DNA of 64,000 nucleotides from Glutinoglossum americanum (lineage: Eukaryota; Ascomycota; Geoglossomycetes; Geoglossales; Geoglossaceae), in assembly GCA_020080175.1 (NCBI GenBank), contig JAGHQL010000046.1, positions 86,150 through 150,149 on the forward strand. Reading direction: 5' to 3'. The position numbers were made by a program, and so were the translations under genes. Every line of letters begins with the position of its first letter. The first letter of the stretch is position 1. The notes below the pieces were generated by a model. It ran no database searches. It was not told the origin of the DNA and was given only the letters and a program-made list of their open reading frames with translations. Positions 48,476 to 60,066 of this stretch are shown in pieces.

Positions 48476-49908
48476 AGAGGATCACGAGGGGGTAAGATAT
48501 CGGGTGTTTATCGATCTGGGGCGTCAGTGAGGCCCCTGGAGGCGAGGTCGACCTAAGTAAAACATACACCAAATTAGCCTGTCGACATATCTCCACCGAA
48601 GGCCTCCGAGCCTATGTCATCCACCGGAAATTCGACGACGTATTCCACAATCCCTCCTCATTAACTCCCACCTAAACGCATTACTAATCCCCTTTTCCTA
48701 GGACTCTGAGTGCACGATAAATCAAACGGGTCTCGAAGCCGAACAAGAGGTGCTCTGGGAATATAAGCGCTGTATCCGTGAAGTGTGGAGGAACTAGGGA
48801 TAGACGTCTCATCACTAGAGGATGGAGACCACGCACGCAAGATGCCTGAGGGTCACGGAGAACCCGAGAAGTTAGGGGCCTTGCTCTATGTAGCATAACT
48901 ATTTTGGAAGCGTCACTAACCTTTCCCCTCCCTCCTTAATAAATTGCTCTATCGCGAAATCCCTGGGGTACTTCTTGGTGGCCATAGGTCACAGCCTCGA
49001 ATTTGAGACGGGGGGTTGGAAGAAATCACTTGGGTAAAAGCGGTGGGGAGGAATCTCTTAAGCGGGGAGCCCTTAGAGTCTTGCATTTGGATAGATGTGA
49101 GTTTTCGTTGGGTGGTTATGGTACTCTGAAAGGAGCTGACGGATCGATAGAAGCTAATGAAGTTACGATCATTCTTCGAAGCGCTATTGAGTGGGCAGGT
49201 GGTATGATCATAGGCATGTCGGCGGATGTTGATCGACCTATGATTAACGGGATTGCCTATGGGAGGATGTGACAGGCCCATATGACACCGGTAATGTGGT
49301 AATTCACATAAATTGATTCGTTAACTGGCTTGAATAACATTGCGTTGCAGTAGAGGTTATCGTTTTTGGTTGTCTTCGGGAGAGGCTACTCTTCTGGGGG
49401 GGCAGATTACTTTATTGCTATTTCCCCTGCTCTTATCGTGCGTGATTGGGTAAGGTACATCCTAGCATAACTAACTCCATCGCTCTACCTTGGGGTTATG
49501 CTTAAAGGTTCCCTCGCACCGGCTTTAGGTCTACCGTGGCCCGAGATGACGACGGAAGCATGGCCCGGATGCTTCAAACACACGCTTGATGCAACGAGTC
49601 AATCCAGATTAATTGAACAGGGTCGAAATCTTATCTTCGATTACTAGGTTACATTTTCCGTAGTTCCCGCCGAGCCGAGGCAAGGTATTCTAATCTAATC
49701 CCTTGACAACAAACTTTCCTCTCCAGTCAATAACAACAAACCAAGAAGGTGGACCTGGGAACCCGAAACCCATCTAAGGACACAAGATTGAAAAACAAGA
49801 AGACAAGCCTACGAAACCCTGCAGCCCGGATAAAAAACCCTTCCCGGCCCGCGGCCCACTCTGTAAGAACCACGTACATTCTAGCTACAGACTAGCAGGG
49901 CCCATGGG
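48476..49908. other. Gene-free intergenic region
   Basis: It contains the 3' flank of the kinase pseudogene and of the P450 gene. Short frames (for example + 49003-49272) carry no recognisable feature. Confidence 0.45.
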
Positions 49909-52002
49909 CTAAGGGGGGGCGATTAGAGCGGGGCTGTCGGCACGTTTAAGGTCTTGCCGGAATTTAACTCTCACCCGCATTCCGTCTACTGGCTTATGTG
50001 TCATAGCATACACCTACATCATTCTCAGCGCACGAGACCACAGAACCGCCCCAGTGAACAGGGGCTCGGAGCCAGGAAGGGGGAGAAACCCAGATTTGGG
50101 GAGAATTGGACTTACGTCATAAACCTCCTCCTGCGTCACGCCATCGAACCCGGCCTTCTCGAAATCGAACTCACGGCAGATGAGCGCTAGGATGACCTTC
50201 GACTCGATGAGGGCGAGTTCTTTGCCCATGCAAGCGCGCGGACCGCGCTCAAAGGGCCGATACGCGCCTGCTGCGAGGATATCCTTGATGTCTGGCGAGA
50301 ACCAGCGCTCGGGTATGAACTCGGAGGCTGTGGGTCCCCAGTACTGTAGTGTGGCGAAGGTGTTAGGCAATTGCATGACCCATTGGGGGGGAGGCTTGCG
50401 GGGAGTGGCTGGGGCAAGGCGCAAGGTGGTCACTCTACCTTTTCGTTCTTGTGGATGATGTGGTGGTTTACGAATAACATCGACCCGTCCAATCGCATCC
50501 TCTCGCCCCCGACTAGAACGCTAAATCCTGACCCTTTGGGCGCGCTTCTCGCCGTTCCAGCTGGAGGGTTGAACCGCAAGGTCTCCTTGATCACCGCAGC
50601 CGTGTATACCATCCCCGATAGGGCGGCCTGCGGTCTTTCCGCCAACACCTCCTCTACTAACCGGTCTCCAAAGACGGCGTTGTGCTCGGCGCGTAGTTTG
50701 GCGAGCACGTGCGGGCGTTTTGAGATCTGGTAGATGATCCATTGGACGGTTGTCGAGGTTGTGTCTTCGCCGGCGAAGACAAAGGATTTGACCTGGCTGA
50801 TGAAATTTTTGCGGAGTCGGGGATTTAAGGGGCCGTCATCGGTTTGGAGCGCGAGGTTGAGGATGGAGCGGGTGGCTGAGAGGGGTTTTTGCGTGGATGC
50901 TCGGGAGTCGATTATCTCAGCGAGTCGCGTGTCGACGATTCTGTTTTTTTGTCTTAGTGACTCCAGTCGGAGACGAACCCCCCCCAGCTCCCAGGCTCAA
51001 CGATGACGACTCAACTCACCTGCTATAATACCTCAACATAATTGGCCTCAAGAAATTAAATCGATGGAATGGATTAAGCGCCTTCTCCTCATTGAACATC
51101 CAGCCCAAAATCATTTTCATCGCAGTCAGTACCCCCTTCGGTCCCTTCTCGCCGTATCCATCTTCCGTCAACTGCGCCCGGAAATCATACCCCATCACCA
51201 CCTCCCCAATGATGTCGACGGTGAGGTCCTGCACGTAATCGCTCAGAGTTATGACGGACTGGGTAGTGGCCGCCTTGTGGATTTTGTTCGTGAAGATGCG
51301 TGTCTTGCTGAGGATAAGCGGCATGAGGGAGTAGAGGTGCGCGGATTGAAAACCTTACTCCGTGAGAAGGGGGGTTGCCGTCTATGTGCATAGGCTGGTG
51401 ATCCCTTACCTGGATTGAACCTCTTCTTCGTCGCCTTCCATTCCTCGCGCTAGAACAGTCACACCAAACCCCGCATCAGTCGATTGCCCAGCACACACAA
51501 TAAGAAAAAAATGCAACCACCCACCTCAATCAAGACGATTGACTCCTTCCCCAACATCCACCGGAATCTGGACAGGCTAGGGTCCTTGCCTATCGCATGC
51601 GGGAACACGGGGGAGGGCCGCGATATCTCCTCGGCGGCGTGCGGGTCCGCTATCACGACTACGGGACGAATGAAAGGGCGGAAGTCGACCACGAAGACGG
51701 AGGGTTGATGGAGGACATTCCAGATTTTGTGAAGAGAGTAGTCTGTTGGTTCCCGGCGGCACTTGGGTGTTAGCTATATGGGTGACGGGGAGAGAGAGCA
51801 TATGAGGTACAGTGATAGGCTACTCGCCTCTGTGACGCGTAGGATCGACCAGTTTGCCCACGTTGACGAGGTTGCCCCACAACAGATTGGGTGGCAGACC
51901 AGGGACGTGCTTATATCGACCTCGCCAGGCGACAAGGCTGCGGTAGGAGTAGACGACCAGAACCCCTACGAAGGCGATCAGCGGGAGGAGTAGGTGAGCC
52001 AT
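49909..52002 (-). CDS. Cytochrome P450, CYP59/StcS-like
   Basis: 533 aa from seven exons: 52002-51828, 51742-51525, 51449-51410, 51353-51020, 50940-50439, 50343-50116, 50013-49909; all phases agree. The first intron begins with GC (AGAG|GCGAGT). An N-terminal membrane anchor (LLLPLIAFVGVLVVYSY) is followed by a Pro-rich hinge (VPGLPPNLLWGN). P450 signatures: I-helix AGEDTTSTT, K-helix KETLR, the block PAGTARSAPKGSGFSV, and heme loop FERGPRACMGKE with the Cys ligand. The PAGTARSAPKG block and the spacing resemble CYP59, the family of the sterigmatocystin/aflatoxin enzyme StcS/AflN, but no polyketide synthase or other pathway gene lies nearby, so no product can be inferred. A monooxygenase of the ER membrane that needs a P450 reductase. 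It looks intact. Confidence 0.92.
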
Positions 52003-55000
52003 CCCGCAGCCGGTGTACGCCTAGGGCTGCGCGCGTGTTGCTTTCTTTGGGTATGGGATATAAGGCAGGTAAGCACTCGAACGAGCAAAAAGGGGAGTGA
52101 AAAGTTTTGAGAGTACGAGATCGTAGACCATCTCTAGTGGTGAGCTTCATATATATATGTTTATACCCAGTAGCTACGCCATGCCACGCCATGCCACGCC
52201 ACCACCGCTCACGATAACCCGTCCCCACACCCCGTATAAGCTGGCGATGACCGCCTCTATTCTAGCATCGTAGCACCTAACAAGAACAGCGCGTGATGTT
52301 GCGTTGAACCCCGGACCCATGCCCATCCCGGCCCCCCCTCCCCCCTCCCCCGTTCGTTAGAAATAGGAAGCATCTTGGGCAGGCACCTTAATTTTGCGGT
52401 ATTCTTATTATATTGCCTTAGCTAGTTGGAGCTATTCTACGCCGTATACGCTGCCTACGCTGCCTACCCACATTGTGCAACGTGACGCAGAGCTAGATAT
52501 CTAATATCACCAGGGGGATGGCTATCCGGCTATTACATAAGGGGACCCTAGCCGCGATCGTTTTTTCGCTTGTTAGATTGTTGGTTCGCTTGTTTTATAC
52601 CATGGGACCGTCCGCGTCACAGCAGGTCTTTTTTGTTTTGCCTTTCTGCTTTGGACGTTTTGAGCCATGCATGCTAACGTCATGTGGTGTTTGTATTGAT
52701 TTAGCAGGAGCAGGGGATATTCTATCACAGCGCCCCGGCGGAGGGTTTGTCGTCTATTTGTGTAACGTGGAAGTGCAGGTTTAGCGCTGGTTCGTGGGGT
52801 ACGCGGTCTCAACGAGTGGCTGAAGCACTGTCTAGCGGTGGTTAGGAGGTCTTGTATGGATGACGTATTTTTTGGATTTGAGGTTGGAGATGGGGCCGGG
52901 TTGGAATGGTGCCGTTTGGGCCGTGAGTCCAGTGCGTCCGATGGGGAGTAGTTAATTGGCTTTTCATGGGGTGGGAGAGTTGTGACCGGCTCATATACTT
53001 TCCAGAATAAGTAACTTTATTCACTTACCCTAGACCCAATGACAGCCATTTTCCCCACGGACTGACCGGCTAGCCTTTTTTTTTATTTTTTTCAACTCCG
53101 CGGCGTAGGCTAGGTGGTTACGGGTGAGGCTACCACACGAGGGAGCAAGGGAGCAGGAGGTGGTTCATTTGGTGCAGGAGGCGGCACATGGGCGAGGGTC
53201 TGTTGGCAGAGGGCCTGTAATGCGATTCACCTCTGTGGGCTTCTAGGCCAAGATGGTTGAGCGTGATTGGCGGCTAAGTGTAAACGCCATATATTCACCT
53301 TGGATTTTGGAGCATAGCCCAGGGGAAATAGCTGGCGGCATTTCATAAGGCGTTTCTGCCTCCGAATAGAGGATTGCAGTATCCTATCTAACACATGGGA
53401 AGGCTGAAGACAGCCGATTAGAATGCTCTTTGAAGAAGTCCCTTTACCGTTTGTGGCCAAAGAATTTTGTTTGAAAGCTAACCCGGCGGGCACTCGGATA
53501 GAGTGTTTGTTTTACTAGTTGGGCCATGTCAGATATCAACCGCTTGACCCCTCTGGTCGATCCGATGCCAAGCTGGAGAAACATGCTGGGGATACATGCG
53601 AAGTGCTTGCTTGCTCCTGGGGTTCTTTTGGTTGGTGATCTGGTGACTTGATGGCAAGGTGCAGACGAACGTAGGAGCCTCGCCCTTCCAGACCGAGAAA
53701 CCCACGCTCCTCGGAGTCCACTATCCCCGCGGGAACGCTTGCATCCGGCATAGCGTGCACCTGCGACCGTTTTCCCTTAGAGTGGACGGACTTCATTCTA
53801 CCGCACACTCCGGCAGTATGTCATATTTGGGCCGGTGCAATTCTGAATTGTTAGATGGATCATCCTGGCCGATGCGTAGCGGTTGGGCCGTGCGTTGTGG
53901 TGACTATACGAGGAACCTCGGGGGTTATTTTCGCTAAGATGATGGAATACACGGCAGATGGGGTGGTTGGATGTATCTTCCTATTTGGGCCCCTTCACGG
54001 ACGCATGAAACGGCCAGCGGAACTAGATCTCCACAAACTGTCAAAATCCAATCTATGATCGCTGCGCAATATAGCATATTGGCCACCCTCCCCTGAGTAT
54101 TGGGGGAGGATAGATGAAGTGGTTAGATGAAACGAATGCAGAGATATCGTAAAACAAACCCATGCCACCGCCTCCCGATTCTTTACAATGCAGCAGTCCA
54201 TCCGAGACCTGACCGAGGGGTCCCACGTCGCGCCTTTATTTTCGCCCTTGCCGCAATTAGAATACTCTTTTATTCTACTCTTACTTGCCAGTTTTCGAAC
54301 AATTTGGCTATCCGTTATGGAAGTACCATGGTGCAACCACGGGAATTTGAGTTGACCAGCTCGCGTCGCGCGAACCAAATCTCCCGGCTGTCGGCCTTGC
54401 CGATGCTTGGACTGTGCAGGGTGGACGCGTAGAGTAGACGTTTGACGGCTGCAAGCGGAAGGGCTTGCTGAAGAATAACTATATCAGGGTTCAAGCTTCA
54501 GTCTATCGGGCAACATTAAGAATAAACGGGCGGAGTAAATATCTTTTCGCCACCAAGGGGCTGTGCAGTAAGTACTTAGTTAGAATGAGCGCTACGGTTA
54601 CTATCGTAGATGATGACTCTGCGCGGCGAAGAAGGCCTCTATAGTTGGTCTTAGCAGAGCCGGTAGTTACTCCGTAAAGATATAGAGTAAGTTAACTTAT
54701 TCTGGTCATTTGGCCGTCGCGGGTATTGGGATAGGTACTCGCGATGACTGCTCTACTCACGTGAGGCGGCCGTGAGCCTTAGAACATCAACCATCCACCA
54801 TGCGGCGAGCTCTTTTGTATGCCGAAGGATGGGGTATGTTGCTTTGAGTCACTCGACCTTACTGTACGTTTTTGATACTGGCAATCACAAGGCGATAAAT
54901 CCGTGGGAGTGCTGGTGGAGATGTCATATCACCACCGTGATTGGCACCGCAGCTTTACCTCCCGGGGAATTAGAATTGCCAAAAAACGCACATGTAGCTA

Positions 55001-55439
55001 TTTTGTGCAGTCCTAACATTAACACGGTGCTAGCATTAATGTCTAACACCGAGTCTATCGCTCTAGCCTGTTTAAATTTGCCTGTTCTCCTCTCTTCGTG
55101 TAACTTAGTCTTCTGCATGGCTTAGCACGCGGATGATAATCAAGCAGCCAAGCATCATTCCCATCATTCTCATCATTCTTCCGCTTTCGCCATTCCCGTT
55201 TCTGCGAAATCGACCGTGACTCAGCGCCGCAGTGGGCTAGTTCTATCGTGCGGTGGATACTAACCAACTCATTCCTCGTATACCGTATCCGTTCACCTGA
55301 CTCATCGCTTGGCGGCCTAATATTTGAACCCTCTTCGCGACTGGTCCAAATGGCTTTACGTCTCGCATCACCAACACTCGCTCTCAAAATCTCCTCGGTT
55401 CGAGGCGGACAGATCCTAACTCCTAACTCTTTTTGCAAG
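52003..55439. other. Gene-poor subtelomeric stretch
   Basis: 3.4 kb with no supported gene. Frames of 80-127 codons (for example - 53227-53493, + 54127-54432, + 54772-55125) show no domain, intron or signal and were left out. Just before 55440 lies CTAACTCCTAACT then a pyrimidine run and GCAAG, which looks like a branch point plus acceptor, so the downstream gene may have a spliced 5' leader. Confidence 0.45.
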
Positions 55440-57179
55440 ATGGTCTTGAAGCCAATTGCCGTGCCTTCGGCGAAGCCCAAGGACGAATCAGGAACCGGGT
55501 CTCCCCGTGATCCTGTACCACTATATGAAGCCATGCGGCGAACAGCTCTGCACAACCTCGAATTCCACCCAAGATCACCTATCTTTCACGCGGCGATAGG
55601 CAAGGGGTCTGGCGCTATCGACAAGGAGTTCATCAACCATCTACCTACCCACGAGCAGCGTCTCTTCGACTGCTCGACCTGCAAGCAATTCATGAATCAG
55701 TGGGGCGATCTTGCACTAGTGGACGCAGGGACTGGTGCCCTGACGCCACTATTCTGGAACGCTTCTCCACCAGAGGCTAGCGGAGTTTTGCAGGTCCCGC
55801 CCTACTACCAGGACTCCGTGGAAGCGGTGGCTAGGCTGTTTGTAGGAAAGAAAGTTGAGGGTGAGCTCAAAGTCACTGAGGATATAAAGGCCTTAGGTCG
55901 AGCGGAGGTTGGCGGCTATAAACATATGCACTTTGAGTTCCCATCCGAAAAGGTGGAACCAAAGCCGGTGCATGGGTCCGCCCCGCCAGACACCTTCACG
56001 CTAGTTGACATGCTTAGCCGTATCCTCGGAGACTATGAACACGACACTGTTAGACACGCCGCACACCTCCTCCTCGACGACAAACTCCCCTACGCTGACA
56101 AGCACAAAGGGGCCATCCGCTACCTCCGCGATTTGATAGAAGGCACGCTCGCTCGACGGATGGCAGACGACGTTGCGCATCACAACCTTCTCTACCACCA
56201 CGCTGCAAGCGCGTTCTTGGGATGCTTGCATTCCCTACGCTCTGGTGCCGTGAGCAACCTCCTTGACTGGATTAAAGAGGGACGTAGTTTCGTCTCCATA
56301 CGCCTCTCGTGGGAGGAGACCGCCGGACCCATTAAATACATGCGTCCATCCGCCCCTCCGAGTGCAGGTAACATCGCCGCGGCGGAGAAGCTCTTTGAGG
56401 ATCTTGGGATCACGAAAGAGGATATGGAGCGTGAGTTCCTGACGTCCGAGCAGATTCCTGAACATGGGGTCGTGTGGCGACGTCCAGCCCCTCGAGCCAA
56501 GGAATCGCCTGGGCTTTTCTCACAGGTTGTCCCTAAACCTGGCAAAAAAGCTGCTAAGGGGAGCTCCATGCCGGACGTCCCGCCCACAAACATTTCTTTC
56601 GCGAAATTCACAACAACTGTACTCCCTAACGCGGCGAAAGTCGAGTATCTGGTCTCTGACCCCGTACACCCGTACTTTTTCATTACAGGGCGACCTGGGA
56701 CGCGGCCGCTCATGCAATGGCATGACGAGACGAACTTGGCGAGCTGGTATATCCACCAATATGCATGTCGGGCTAGCTTGTTTAACCTGAAGCCTGGGTG
56801 GACGCCAGTCCCGCAAATTGTTTCCTTCCCGCACATGTGGGATGGTCGCCCTGCATCCCATTTCTACTCGTCCGACAACCCGGACCAAGGACCGTTCAAA
56901 TCCCATGGGGTCCGCTACCTCATCTGTCTGGATGGGATTCACGATAAGACCGGGGTCAAGGGATGGATGCTGTTCCCAACGCTCCTCAAGAGGGAATTCC
57001 ACGGTGTGAGGTCTACCATCGAGGCGTTTAGTAATACGAAGTCTATTATCGAGGCGGCTGGGATGAACCCTATTGGGGGGTTAGAAGTCGATAAAGGGAG
57101 AGGGGAGATGGACCACCGATTGAGGGTCACTGATGGGAAGGGCGCTGTAGATACATACAAGATTGTATTATTTGATTAA
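55440..57179 (+). CDS. Homologue of an uncharacterised tailed-phage protein family
   Basis: 579 aa, no intron. The ATG at 55440 (MVLKPIAVPSAKP) is the best start; the frame is open to 55248, with another ATG at 55350. Two blocks stand out. Near residues 50-75 is HEQRLFDCSTCKQFMNQWGD followed by LVDAGTGALTPLFWN, a Cys-x2-Cys unit. The C-terminal about 200 residues run SFAKFTTTVLPNAAKVEYLV, FFITGRPGTRPLMQWHD, LASWYIHQ, FPHMWDG, and WMLFPTLLKREFHGVRSTIE. The same order (a DCS-C-C block, then a 'F..KVLP.A' block, 'P.LQWD..SWY', 'LFPE.L..ELH.VR..IE.YS') is what I recall from uncharacterised proteins of actinobacteriophages and other tailed phages. Function is unknown in phages too. No virion or replication gene is beside it, so this is not a prophage; gene transfer followed by fungal retention is the simplest reading. 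The match is from memory and needs a search. Confidence 0.65.
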   Translation: MVLKPIAVPSAKPKDESGTGSPRDPVPLYEAMRRTALHNLEFHPRSPIFHAAIGKGSGAIDKEFINHLPTHEQRLFDCSTCKQFMNQWGDLALVDAGTGALTPLFWNASPPEASGVLQVPPYYQDSVEAVARLFVGKKVEGELKVTEDIKALGRAEVGGYKHMHFEFPSEKVEPKPVHGSAPPDTFTLVDMLSRILGDYEHDTVRHAAHLLLDDKLPYADKHKGAIRYLRDLIEGTLARRMADDVAHHNLLYHHAASAFLGCLHSLRSGAVSNLLDWIKEGRSFVSIRLSWEETAGPIKYMRPSAPPSAGNIAAAEKLFEDLGITKEDMEREFLTSEQIPEHGVVWRRPAPRAKESPGLFSQVVPKPGKKAAKGSSMPDVPPTNISFAKFTTTVLPNAAKVEYLVSDPVHPYFFITGRPGTRPLMQWHDETNLASWYIHQYACRASLFNLKPGWTPVPQIVSFPHMWDGRPASHFYSSDNPDQGPFKSHGVRYLICLDGIHDKTGVKGWMLFPTLLKREFHGVRSTIEAFSNTKSIIEAAGMNPIGGLEVDKGRGEMDHRLRVTDGKGAVDTYKIVLFD

Positions 57180-58382
57180 GCAGGCGACGGGGATCTCCTG
57201 TGGCTAGACACCCTGGCCTGTTATTACTATTTATGTTAGCGCTTGATGATATCTATTAATCTACACTCGGCCATTCCGTTCATCCACTATAGAATACCAA
57301 TGGTCGTAATAATAATAGGTTGAATCGATTACGTATGATACTGTAACCTTGAGGCCCCATGCTAATCTAATCTATACAGGATGGGTAACGCGTGCAGGTA
57401 ATGTCCTACCCCACTCTCAATTGTACGTATAGTAAGATTACCATGGCTAGTAGTCATCCAAACATCTAGATGGCCATCCTCCCCATATGGCCATCCCAGA
57501 TTCTACTTCAAGTCCTTCCTAGGGGTTCTCCTCCGGCTTCCGAATATCACAGCCCCCTTCTCAATGCTCTCCCGCGGATCAGCAAGTTTGCTACCCTGAG
57601 CCGAACGCCTGAGATCCTGTAATCGTTCGCAATATACCGAAAGCTCTGCATGCAAACAGCTTTCGAAAGGGTCGCCGTTAGGAGAGTGCCAGTGGACGTT
57701 CTCGGCTAACCGCCGACATGAAGTACCATCGCCGGCCCGCTGGGCAAAATACCTTAGACATGCAACCGTAGCAGTTAGATAACCCATATGCGTAGGGACA
57801 TTGGACCATCTCGCACAGAGGTTCTGAGTTTCCGTGACTGGTACAATAACTTCTCCAATTGTGGCGCAGAATAGAACTATTCCCACTAAGGGTGCTCACC
57901 GTGTAACGAGCCACCACCACGTAGCGAGCCACTTTCTGCCGACCGAGGCAGATTGGTTATTGCGGCACAACTACATAGATACAAGAGTCGCAGTCGCTAT
58001 CTACTTCACCATCCATGCTACTATTGTCTTCCTCATCTTCTAGAGGCGGGGTGCTGGCAGGGCGACGTCTTGTGCTACGTCGTGTCTGGACCTGTGGTCG
58101 CTTTGCCATCGCCTCTCTAACCTCTGCTATTGTCATCTCCCGTCCACCTTCCACTCTATATCGCTTTTTAGATTGCTTCTCTTTCTTCTTTTGGTTATAA
58201 GGTCGCTCACCGGCAACCGAACCACCACCGCCGACCGAACCACTTACCTACACCCAACCCGACCGTGCAATATCTCTCAACATAGCTATCGCGACCTAGA
58301 GTCCGAGATGGCCATTCGCACCAGATGGCCATTTGCACCACGCTACCGCGACCACCCCACTTCAACTCACAGCACCACCATC
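57180..58382. other. Intergenic region with diverged repeats
   Basis: A 127-codon minus frame at 57503-57886 starts with GTG and shows no domain; it was not called. Two stretches, 57889-57932 and 58196-58245, look like diverged copies of one sequence (GGT-CTCACCG...AACGA(G/A)CCACCACC). They flank the start of the decayed transposase and may be subterminal repeats of that element. Confidence 0.4.
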
Positions 58383-59363
58383 ATGCCACGCAAACGGAGT
58401 ACCAGAATGGCCGAGGTAAATTCTAGAATCGATGAGGCGATTGTGGCTATACGCAATAAGCAATTCAAATATGTGAAGGCTGCGGCAGTACACTTTGAGG
58501 TTGATCGCAAGACTCTGGAGCGACGACTAAAGGGAGGCCAAACTCATGAACAAGGCCACGAATCGACGCAACTACTTTCTAAAGCAGAAGAGGATGCATT
58601 ATACTTATGGTGTAAGCATTTAACAGCTGGTGGTTATCCTGCAAGTTATCAGATTGTGAAGGAAATGGCTATGGAAATTTTATTGTGACCCGTCGCCAAA
58701 ATCAATACCACGAACATGCAGCTTGTTACCACTCCAACAATCAGCAAGGAATGGGTTAAACGAATTTCTTAAATGATATTCTTCCTTAACTACTATTCGT
58801 ATTCAATCAATCAATTTTGCTAGATGGGAAGATACTACACCTAAGGTCATTAACGCGTGGTTTGACTCATTTGAAGATGCGTTAAAAACTTATTGTTTTG
58901 ATAATCACAACATCTATAATATGGATGAGACTGGATTTGCGATTGAAAGTAATCAATCCAATCAAGTAATTGTTGATACTACCTTAAGAACACGATATAA
59001 GGTTCAACCAGGTCGACAAGAGTGGATTTCTATTGTCAAATGCATAGGTACTGATGGAACAGCTCTCCCACCTCTGGTGATTTTTAAAGTGAAATTAATC
59101 AGCTATAATTGGATTTCAGAATCAACACCATATGACTGGATATTCAGTATAAGTTCTAAGGGTTAGACTAGCAATAAGCATAGAGTGGAGTAATTAAGAA
59201 AAGTGTTTGAACCAGCAACTCATGAGAAAGCAATAGGTAAGCCACGCTTATTGATTTGTGATGGACATGATAGTCATATTTCAGGCAATTCGTATGATGT
59301 CTTCGCAGTTACTTCATGGCGCCGAGTTAACCCAATGCAACAAGGTAGAAATATAGAAAAGTA
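58383..59363 (+). pseudogene. Decayed pogo/Fot1-type (CENP-B/DDE_1) transposase
   Basis: ATG at 58383 (MPRKRSTRMAEVNSRIDEAI). The N-terminal Psq-type helix-turn-helix (IRNKQFKYVKAAAVHFEVDR) and the start of the CENP-B-type DNA-binding domain (LYLWCKHLTAGGYPAS) are readable. After a TGA at 58686-58688 the trace continues in other frames: TISKEWVKR, then RWEDTTPKVINAWFDSF, then the first catalytic Asp block NMDETGFAI at about 58918, VIVDTTLRTRYKVQPGRQEW, and the second Asp in LLICDGHDSHISG near 59250. Several stops and frameshifts interrupt it and the third acidic residue is not found. A dead class II element of the Tc1/mariner superfamily. Confidence 0.8.
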
Positions 59364-59494
59364 ATTAGAATAACTAAACTAGATATGGCGATTCTATTTC
59401 TACGATTGGAATTAAATAATCTCTACAATTGCGTTAGTTATAATATTGCGAAGTTGTGATCGGAATGGTTTTTCAGATAGAATTATTAGTTAGC

Positions 59495-59596
59495 GAGCCA
59501 ATGGGATATTGGTTACAATGCATTGTAATCGATATCCTATTGGCTCAATTTCAGTTACAGCTATAAGCGAAGTGTAACTGATATTCTATTGGCTGG
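59495..59596. repeat. 52-bp imperfect palindrome with a third inverted copy
   Basis: Positions 59495-59546 form two 26-nt arms meeting at ATGCAT (59518-59523). The arms differ at three positions, all transitions. A third, shorter copy of the right arm lies at about 59572-59594 (TGTAACTGATATTCTATTGG), preceded by CAGTTACA at 59552-59559, which is the exact complement of TGTAACTG. Probably the compacted ends of an inverted-repeat element (MITE or foldback). Confidence 0.75.
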
Positions 59597-59967
59597 AGAG
59601 AAGCAACCCACAAGAAATAAAGACTTTTTATTACCATACCCCTAATACTATAATGCGGGTGTTACGTTAAGCAACATCAATCTTGGCGTTAAAAATGTAT
59701 GACAAAACCTTACCACGAGAACCCCTGTTTTTATGGTTAATAGATCCGTTTTAATGGTTCCATCAATAACAGGGGTTGTGGAGGGAAATTAGACGATAAC
59801 AAAGTTCGAGAGAAGCAAGAATGGTTCTTAATATCGTGTTAAAGAATAGCTATGGAATTACACTCAAGAGTAAACGTTCTATTACAAGTCGTGTTATCAG
59901 AATCTGTATTGTGAGTAATAGTATTAGGCAAAAAAAAAAAATTCCAACCCTAGCTAGTAGTCCCCGA

Positions 59968-60066
59968 GACAGTACGGGGCGTACTGTCATCTTTTTTGGT
60001 AGCAACGGTCACTTACCCGGGCGGTTAAGCGAGCGAGTTCAACCCGTACTGTCAACCCGTACTGTC
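59968..60066. repeat. Cluster of CGTACTGTC motifs, inverted and direct
   Basis: A perfect hairpin GACAGTACG-GGG-CGTACTGTC lies at 59968-59988, and two tandem copies of AACCCGTACTGTC at 60041-60053 and 60054-60066. Four copies of one 8-mer within 100 bp, 160-250 bp before the helicase ATG, may be transposon termini (Tc1/mariner ends often start CAGT) or a binding-site array. Confidence 0.75.

Noticed and set aside
49909-52002. Secondary-metabolite gene cluster around the CYP59-like P450
   Set aside because: No synthase, transporter, regulator or other tailoring enzyme lies within the neighbouring 5 kb on either side; the family resemblance alone does not make a cluster.
54127-55125. Frames of 101 and 117 codons before the phage-like gene
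   Set aside because: No domain, signal peptide, splice structure or homology-like pattern; length is compatible with chance.
56192-56836. 214-codon minus frame
   Set aside because: Lies opposite the phage-like gene; the + strand product has family-like motifs and the minus one does not.
57503-57886. 127-codon minus frame near the transposon remnant
   Set aside because: Starts with GTG and shows no domain; an internal Met would leave a short product. May be a relic but cannot be supported.
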